Assembly (NCBI GenBank): GCA_037976565.1 | Contig: CP137675.1 | Location: 28,509,637 to 28,573,636 of the forward strand | Origin: Mesocentrotus franciscanus | Taxonomy: Eukaryota > Echinodermata > Echinoidea > Camarodonta > Strongylocentrotidae | Reading direction: 5' to 3' | DNA length: 64,000 bases | Part shown: piece after piece, positions 57,146 through 64,000 of the stretch | Position numbering within the stretch: position 1 is the first letter of the stretch | Layout of the letters: each line of letters opens with the position of its first letter | Position numbers and translations under genes: made by a program | Notes under the pieces: generated by a model | What the model saw: only the letters and a program-made list of their open reading frames with translations | Databases searched by the model: none | What the model was told of the DNA's origin: nothing

Positions 57146-57428
57146 CTGGGGGGTGCTTCACAAAGACTAAGATCGACTTTAAGTTGGACTTAAGTATAAC
57201 AGGCCATTCGTGCCATTGTTTGCTCTCACCATTATGATCTTTAGATAATATTTTTTCCTTCAATAATGAATTATCAAGAAATGTAAGTTTTGTAGATTTT
57301 TTACCATGATTTGTACGTCCCTTGAGATACCAATTCCAGTAAATAATGATAGCAAACAATGGCATGAACGGCCTGCTATACTTAAGTCCAACTTAAAGTC
57401 GATCTTAGTCTTTGTGAAACACCCCCAG
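57146..57428. mobile_element. Foldback MITE (GGGGGGTGTTTCAC termini), copy 2
   Basis: The terminal inverted repeats of about 70 bp match the element at 9985-10278; the middle (TTTACCATGATTTGTACGTCC) is in reverse orientation relative to copy 1. Unit 2 of the duplication has an empty site at about 59800. Confidence 0.93.
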
Positions 57429-58035
57429 GGCTGTCACCATTTGCAGGGCTTCAAAATGTGCTTGCTGGTTATAGTTTAGAAAAATCTTATATGCTGATAC
57501 AAGGTGAGATGCAATAGCCCCCTCCCCTCCTCCCCCACATAATGCTCTGAAAGTAGTGCTTGTTCCCCTGATTCTACGTTATATTCTTCTCTATATACTC
57601 TGGGCCGGACCGCTAAGGGTTACCGATAGGGTATTACATAAAAGAGATGCAGAGAGCTCTTCCTCGCTTTCTCTCTTTCTCATTTAAGGGCACTTTATAT
57701 TTGCGTAAGAATCGGGGGAGGAGTGCGTCCCTTAGAATGAGGAAATATCAATATTTAGGCAACTTTAACCTCAAATTCCAGTAGCAACGCTGTTTATTTT
57801 GAGATAAATAAAAAGATCACTGTAACAAAAAAGGAATTGTCCACCGTAATGCTCCATAGCTTCGCACTCTCGTAAAAGTCAGATATTGCAAACAAAATGC
57901 GAAGTGAAAATATGGAAAGAGACATCAGCCCCCGAGAGAAATTAGATTAGAACACCAACTTATATAAAATCGTTTAATGTCTTTGTCAAAATATTATGGA
58001 ATTAGGTGAGAATTAGTTCTTACACGCCCTTATAT

Positions 58036-58241
58036 CTCGCTTAGGGCGCGGCTTAGGGAATATATAGCACATGGTATGGGATTCCAGTCCCTTTCATGGG
58101 ACTAATATCGTTTTGCAAGACATTAATGAGCATTTGCCACTCTCCACCCAGGTGAAGTAAATGGGTACCCGGTGGGAAGACATTCCTTGAATGCTTGAGC
58201 GCCTTATCTTGGTAGCTATTATAAAGTCCGGGTAATGATAA
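58036..58241 (+). repeat. tRNA-derived SINE, family 1, inside unit 2
   Basis: The counterpart of 55435-55640, with only a few substitutions (for example CATGGGACT for TATGCGACT). Confidence 0.75.
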
Positions 58242-58364
58242 TGATAGCAAAATGATATTGATGAGGCTATATCTTTGTGAATAGGAACATTATCAGTTTC
58301 GTAATAATCATAACGTTTAAGTCAACAAACTTTGCAGAGAGAGATATAAGAGAGACAGAGAGAG

Positions 58365-58485
58365 ATAGGAGGAGGAGGAGGAGGAGGAGGAGGAGGAGCA
58401 GAAGAAGAAGAAGAAGAAGAAGAAGAAGAAGAAGAAGAAGAAGAAGAAGAAGAAGAAGAAGAAGAAGAAGAAGAAGAAGAAGAAA
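58365..58485. repeat. (GAG)n/(GAA)n microsatellite
   Basis: GAG repeats then about 30 GAA units. The poly-Arg ORF reading it in another frame is an artefact. Confidence 0.96.
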
Positions 58486-60987
58486 AGCCGTAGGCGCTAA
58501 ATCTGTCTTATTTTTTAAATTGTTTATTACCGGGATATAATGAGGTCGCCGTGATATAAAAGACCGCTGGTCGATTTAGCTTAGGCCGCCAAACATAATC
58601 ATCTTGCATAAAACAAATTTCATAATCACCCAATACATGTTGTCAGATCATAATACATGTAATGATGATTGCAGTGAAACCCTCTTTATGTGAATGAATA
58701 TTGAAAACAAAATATATCGTTCGTCCGTCATGAGTTTTTACAAAGTTATTACTTAACTTGATTCAACTGGATGGAAATATTTGGGATTCTATGTAAATTT
58801 ATGAATTGCCTTTATGTTTTATATCACATGCACAAAAAAATGTAAATAGTACAACTACGATAATTATGAAAAGATTTGTCCCTAGATAGCGCAATGTATA
58901 TTTTCTAACGATATTGCTATCTCAACTATTTTCTGAACAGACAAAAACAAAAACTCGACGATCGCAATGCATTATTGGAAATTGATAACCGGTTTTATAT
59001 CGTCCAAATTTTCAGAACGCAAACAAAGTGAACTACTTGTAAACTGTACATAGGCGGTGATAAGAATTTACTCAGATGTACTGTACATAAGAATGAGTGT
59101 AAATACTAGAATCTTGGGCATAATTTCAATGTTTAACTTTCCATACTTAATAACTTATAGTGTTTGTGTATGTTATCATGGTCATAGACGGTGTGTGAAA
59201 TATAGTTGATACACTAAGCGTGTCTTTGATGACCTTGGTTACTGATTTATCTAAAAATACTTACAAATTGTACAATTTGATATTTGATATTTTATTTTGT
59301 ATTTTTACACAGTCATTCCCGTTATGTATCTCACATACACAAGCTAGAATGAGATGTAGACCGATTCTCGTTGTGAATAAGTAATTATTTATTGGAGTTG
59401 AATATTATTGCCTTGTTATGAAATAAGGTTTGATTTGATACAAGCCGTCTTAGTTTAAAATTGACCATAAAAAATATCGTGTGACTGATATAGTAATTAG
59501 CTATTCTCTAAACTTCATTATACGTAAAGGGGAGGAGGGGGCAAGAGGCTGTATCTCCCTGATAATCATTGTTCAAACTTTTCGGGGAACCACCATCTCA
59601 ATATTCAGGCAGCAAGTCTGGTTTGGAGGCATTTTCGGGTTGGGGGCAGCGGGTTCAGTGGATCACTGTGCCCCTGCTTGAGAACAAAATCCTGAATATG
59701 CCAATGTGGTGTCTTGTTAATTTTCCTTCATATTTCCCAATATATAGATCAATGGCGAAATGATATTAAAACATTGTGTATAGATAAAAATGCGCCAGAC
59801 CAAGACTGCCACCATTAATATTTGCAGGGTTTCAAAATGTGCTTGTTCGTTAGAGTTTAGAAAAATCTTAGAAGCTGGTGTTTAGGGGAGATGCAACACC
59901 TCCTCCCCCGCCCCATAAATAATGCTTTGAAAAATTGTGCTTGTTCTCTTGATCCTACGTTATATCCTTCCTAAACTCTAGGCCGGACCGCTTAGGGTTA
60001 CCGCTGGGGGTATTACAGAAAAGAGATATAGGGAGCTCTTCCTCGAAGTTTCTCCCCCTCTCCTTCGCACTCATGCTCTCAAGCTCCTTGCCTCTATACC
60101 CTAAGCGCCCCGCCCAAACTTTAGGGGAAAAAAATAACGTAGGACTTTTGTCGATTTTTAAGTTTTTACTGAATACTTATGGAATTTCTGGGTATCAAAA
60201 TACGTACAGCTAGGCATTTCAGAACTAACTTTCCGAGGACCTACCCACATGCCCCCCCCCCCCAAAAAGTGTTTTTCGATCCTTACAACTTACACCAAAA
60301 GTGTGGGTTGCCTTTTACATTTTAAAAAGAAAATGATGTTCTTGTTCACGTTGACGGGTCATTGACCTGACCTGCAATTTTCAATACTTTAAGCGGCGGG
60401 TATATGAAAGTCATAAGCCGTTCTTTGTCGCCATATAGTAACATATTCCTAACTGATTACACGACACATGGAATTATTAAAAGAGATATAATGGCCTATC
60501 ATGCCCATGGGCGGTGCAACCAGGATTTGAAGAACAGATTATTTACTCTTCTAAAAATTTGAAAGAGGAAAAAATGCCACTGCAAGCTAAGATATAATGA
60601 AGAATATTAAATTTTTCTTGATTTTCTTTCTTACAAAGAGAAAGAACCATCTTTCAATAACTTTAACTTCATGCAGGATCATTGACTGAAATTGTAGTAA
60701 TTCATAAAAATGTTTTTGTTTTCCTGTTAGTTGAAATTCAAAATTCCTTTGGTATAGCGACCCTCGGAAAAATGACATGTAACCTCTTTGCCCCTCGCGC
60801 GTTCTGAATCCGCCACTGCAGTTTTTTCAGTAGGAACACATTATAAATACATGATAATTATGTTACCACCTTTGTAGAATTTCGCTATACCTTCTTCACA
60901 ACATTAAATAAAAATGGCGTAAGCCGCCTTTCATCAATAACAATTGCCGTAACTTCTCACTTCAAATTTAAGGAGGGAAAATATTGG

Positions 60988-61180
60988 GGCGGGGCGTTGT
61001 GGCGTGCGCGTGTAATCCAGCTAACAATGCGGGAAGTTACAAACTGATTCAGCCGAGGACGCAGGTTCGAAACTGAGTCACGTCTTTCGGATGGTGACGT
61101 TAAAGGTCGGTCCCTAGACGTAAATAATAATATCTGATTGATACACGTCTGTAACAACCCAATTACACACACACATTGGG
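60988..61180 (+). repeat. tRNA-derived SINE, family 2, intact
   Basis: Head with GCAGGTTCGAAACTGAGTC B-box, then CACGTCTTTCGGATGGTGAC and GGTCGGTCCCTAGACGTAAA, then ATACACGTCTGTAACAACCC and a CA-rich end. This is the intact reference for the copy interrupted at 9985. Confidence 0.85.
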
Positions 61181-61540
61181 AAGAAGGAACAGAAAACCAT
61201 GAAAGGGCTTCTTCCTGTATACGTCATTTTCTCATAATCGATCGCTTGTAGCTTTACATTTCTGTATTTAGCCGATGGTATTTCAAGGATGCCTAACGTA
61301 CCAGAAATATCCGGAGAATATACCGGAAATTGTCCTTTACGGTATAAGATCAGACAAATTTTCATTATAGTTATTTGTGTTTTATAAAAAGCGACGTACT
61401 TGCTCTCATTTTTATTTCATATTTCAATAAATGTGATGTTTGTATTATCTTGTTATTATGCATTTCAGTATAATTATGATGTCGTAATTATGTCATAAGT
61501 TATCAACCTCTGTTTTATTAAAAGTGATCTGTCTGTTTTC

Positions 61541-61709
61541 AGTAGGGACTTTTAGATTTGCACGTCGACGTAGTGGACTGCAACGTGTGCCATTCTTTCA
61601 AGGCACTGGCCCGTGCCCGGCAGTGCCTTAAAAGGACGCCACATTACCTTAAAAGGATGTCACCGTGGCAGTCCACGTTCTCGTCGTGTAAAATCTAAAA
61701 GTCCCTATT
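61541..61709. mobile_element. Foldback MITE with TAGGGACTTTTAGATTT termini
   Basis: The left end AGTAGGGACTTTTAGATTTG matches the complement of AAATCTAAAAGTCCCTATT; complementarity continues through CACG.CGACG...GTGGACTGC. The middle has two AAAAGGA direct repeats (CCTTAAAAGGACG, CCTTAAAAGGATG). Confidence 0.88.
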
Positions 61710-61821
61710 ACACGTGTGTGAAAACGTGCCATTCGATCCACACTTTCCAAGGAAACTGACAAGAAAATCTGAATTTCTATAACATGTGATGTCAATATAT
61801 TTGTTTTATGGTTACTAAATG

Positions 61822-62040
61822 TATAGTGGTATAGTGGCTTCATTCACTTGACCCTGAATCAAAGGGTTGAGGGTTCGAATCCCAGCCCGGCACTTACGTC
61901 TTTTGGCAAGGCACTAATCCACATTTGCCACTTCCCACCCAGGTGAAAGTGGGTACCTGGCAATTGCTGGGGTAATAACCATTGCAGGGCCCTCAGGAAG
62001 AACAGCAACGATGCTGATGAGGCCTCCCTGGTTAAAATTA
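61822..62040 (+). repeat. tRNA-derived SINE, family 1, best-preserved copy
   Basis: Head TATAGTGGCTTCATTCACTT, B-box GGGTTCGAATCCCAGCC, block TTTTGGCAAGGCACTAATCC, CCACCCAGGTGAAAGTGGGT, then GCTGGGGTAATAACC and GGGCCCTCAGGAAGAAC. Confidence 0.87.
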
Positions 62041-62159
62041 TTATAATTATCGTACTGTAACCAAATCTGTAATAAAATCCAACAACTTACACGAAATACG
62101 GCCGTCATAAACATTCATTATTCGTGTAAGTTCCTCGTTTTACAGTCGACAATGCATTT

Positions 62160-62365
62160 TTTTCCTTCAGTTTATGTATTAAAAAAAACTACATGAAAGG
62201 GTTCAGTTCATCAACTGTTATATAAGATTAAACAACGGTTTAAACTGCACTTTTTCCAGTTTATGTATTACACAAAATTACATGAATAAGGGTTTAGTTC
62301 ATCAACTGTTATTTAAGAATCAGTACCAGATTATACAATGCTTTATTTTTTCCAGTTTATGTATT
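62160..62365. repeat. Tandem repeat, about 90-95 bp, two and a part units
   Basis: Units start TTCCAGTTTATGTATTA at about 62168, 62257 and 62352 and share ACATGAA...GGTT(C/T)AGTTCATCAACTGTTAT. Confidence 0.82.
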
Positions 62366-63052
62366 TAAAGCTAATCTTGAGCTCTGGTATGGATATCGTA
62401 TGTCGAGAGAACATGGCTATAATTCATTCTGGATTGTTTATACTGCAGCAGATTAATTGTTTGAACCAGTAAAATAAAGACAAACTCACAAAAACTTATT
62501 GGAAATCATCTTCAATAAAAACCACAATTCTCATTTGCACATAGTGACCTGTGTTAGGCACATGGCATGGCCCTGGGAAGCGGGGGTGCTGGGGGTGCTG
62601 AAGCACCCCCTGCTATTTTTTTAAAATGATATATTTAATTTATATCATAATGCTTCGTTTACGAAATTGTCACACAGCCGACAGCCACAATCGGACGCTT
62701 TTTGTAGTTACTTTCTTTCACAAAATCCTATAACATGTATCCCTAGCTGGCACGCGTCCCAATAATACTCGCGACAAAAGCATATCATATATGTTTATGT
62801 AACAAGTCAAAGATTTATAAGTCAAAGATATATATAGCAAACGTTAATCATTTTCTTTAATAATATGGAATAGGGGGAATTCGACAACATTAATAAAATA
62901 ATAATCGGCTCCGATCATAGTCAGCATGCTGTATGCAAAGCAAAAAGTCTTAAATTTGTTTCCAGGTTCACAGACGGCCCAGCTGCTCCATAAGCCAAAC
63001 GGACATGACTTTTGTTAATGAGTAGAAGAAATGGTGAAGCATGTTATTACAT

Positions 63053-63469
63053 TATATCGGGTGGCCCCAAAAATCGGAATACATGTAGTTGACTTTTTAG
63101 GACTTTGCTCTGATCAACAGTTATCTTTTTCACCTTGCTGGATAGAACAACTTTTCAACACCTTTTCAACACCAAGATCATTACATTTGGTTGAAAACTT
63201 TTTTTTATTTTACGAGTAATTTCTTATGGACTGTCATTTTCGAGATTTGCCATTGATTTGTCATCGTGCTTCGAAACTATGGAAATCGGGCAAATTCCGA
63301 AAATGACAGTCCATTAGAAATTACTCATAAAATAAAAATTTCTCAACTAAATTTGATGATCTTGGTGTTATTATAATGGGAAAATGTGCTCTATCCAGCA
63401 AGGTGAATTGGTAAAAAATGATTAGAGCTACGTCCTGGAAAATGTTCGTTTTTGGGCCACCCGGTATAA
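63053..63469. mobile_element. Palindromic foldback element, about 415 bp
   Basis: The ends TATATCGGGTGGCCCCAAAA and the complement of GTTTTTGGGCCACCCGGTATA match. Complementarity extends through almost the whole element: ACACCAAGATCAT pairs with ATGATCTTGGTGT, and TTATGGACTGTCATTTTCG with its complement, around a centre near 63265. Confidence 0.9.
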
Positions 63470-64000
63470 TTATGCATAATTTCTGGGTTATTCGTACACT
63501 CTTTCGAAGAGAATTGTTTATTAACTTTTGTATTCATCGTATAAATCTTCATGAAGGTTTCACACAATGAAACAGTATTGTTACCAAAAAAAGGTTAATT
63601 GTGAGGAATATAATGACACAACCGAAGCATGTTTTAGTATTTGTTTGTACATGTCAGGTGCCACTAAGTCATAAATATTATGTTAACTGATACTTCGCTC
63701 ATCTATTTCATTATTTTTCCTCACAAATTACATGTATCTTTTCAGTACATAGTTTTTACTGTTGAAACCTTCAGGACGATTTCTTCAATGAATGCAAAGA
63801 GTGGCATAAACAGAATTTCGTCTCGTCACGCAACACGAGACAGAACTCTTCACTTACAAAATCAAATTAATATGATTTGAATTCAAGGAGCAACATCAGT
63901 AGTAATCATTCAAGTTTAACATGATGAAAAATACACATACTTGCTTTTTGAGCTAAGCCTTGTGAAAGTTCATATCATGTATATATATATTTTTTCTGCT
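63470..64000. other. AT-rich sequence, nothing recognised
   Basis: No splice-bounded coding frame, repeat or RNA gene could be supported in the last 530 bases; short ORFs here look random. Confidence 0.5.

Larger units (their letters stand above)
55125..57680 (+). repeat. Tandem segmental duplication, unit 1
   Basis: From AGGGCACTTTATATTT at 55125 to GAGAGCTCTTCCTCG near 57665 the sequence repeats in unit 2 with long identical runs. It contains a SINE, a GAA microsatellite, an AT-rich body and a 283-bp MITE that unit 2 lacks. Relative to unit 2 it lacks 54 bp between two ATATTT repeats near 55140. No gene is apparent; ORFs present in both units (for example on the minus strand at 55452-55649) lie in SINE sequence. 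Confidence 0.95.
57687..60050 (+). repeat. Tandem segmental duplication, unit 2
   Basis: Starts AGGGCACTTTATATTT directly after unit 1 and ends near GGGAGCTCTTCCTCG. It has a longer GAA microsatellite (58365-58485, versus about 80 bp at 55740-55818 in unit 1) and no MITE. Confidence 0.95.

Noticed and set aside
58277..58540. Poly-arginine ORF
   Set aside because: Frame of a GAA/GAG microsatellite whose length differs between the two duplicated units.
61822..61890. Stand-alone tRNA gene
   Set aside because: The A/B-box-like head is part of a SINE body repeated many times in the window and does not fold as a complete tRNA.

Overview
The window looks like the genome of a marine deuterostome invertebrate, most likely an echinoderm and probably a sea urchin. 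This is inferred from short exons in long AT-rich introns with GT-AG boundaries, several tRNA-derived SINE and foldback MITE families, frequent microsatellites, and gene types that expanded in echinoderms (arrestin-domain proteins, rhodopsin-like GPCRs, SLC35G-like transporters, divergent kinases). No species assignment is possible from the sequence alone. No bacterial, CRISPR, rRNA or clear stand-alone tRNA feature is visible.

Layout. At 1-106 (minus) is the first coding exon of a gene that runs off the window. At 775-3507 (plus) is a two-coding-exon gene for a glycosylated multi-pass membrane protein I cannot name; its first exon carries an apparent one-base frameshift. At 5916-29796 (minus) seven exons rebuild a 552-residue arrestin-domain-containing (alpha-arrestin) protein with a PPxY motif and a three-fold repeat in its tail; its introns are full of SINEs, MITEs and LINE fragments. 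At 31601-32600 (minus) is a broken EamA/SLC35G-like transporter. At about 37468-42001 (plus) six exons rebuild a protein of about 797 residues: a short N-terminal region, a Ser-rich segment with seven spaced copies of an L-[LV]-[KR]-P-x-[DE] motif, and a divergent C-terminal protein kinase domain (one apparent one-base frameshift). At 49497-55024 (plus) three exons rebuild a 387-residue rhodopsin-family GPCR.

Downstream of the GPCR is a head-to-tail duplication of about 2.4 kb (55125-57680 and 57687-60050) in which one copy carries a MITE absent from the other. The rest of the window holds repeat families, several described here by their termini: a TTAA-flanked element of about 530 bp in three same-orientation copies, a foldback element found once inside a SINE and once inside the duplication, CGATCG-ended palindromes, and a palindromic element of about 415 bp.

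The genes show no operon-like or pathway link: they are separate transcription units on both strands. The most interesting targets are the repeat-plus-kinase gene, the arrestin tail repeat, the duplicated promoter-like module at 225-480 / 51100-51315, and the nested repeats that allow relative dating. Gene models were assembled by eye from reading frame, splice-site and phase agreement, without transcript data.
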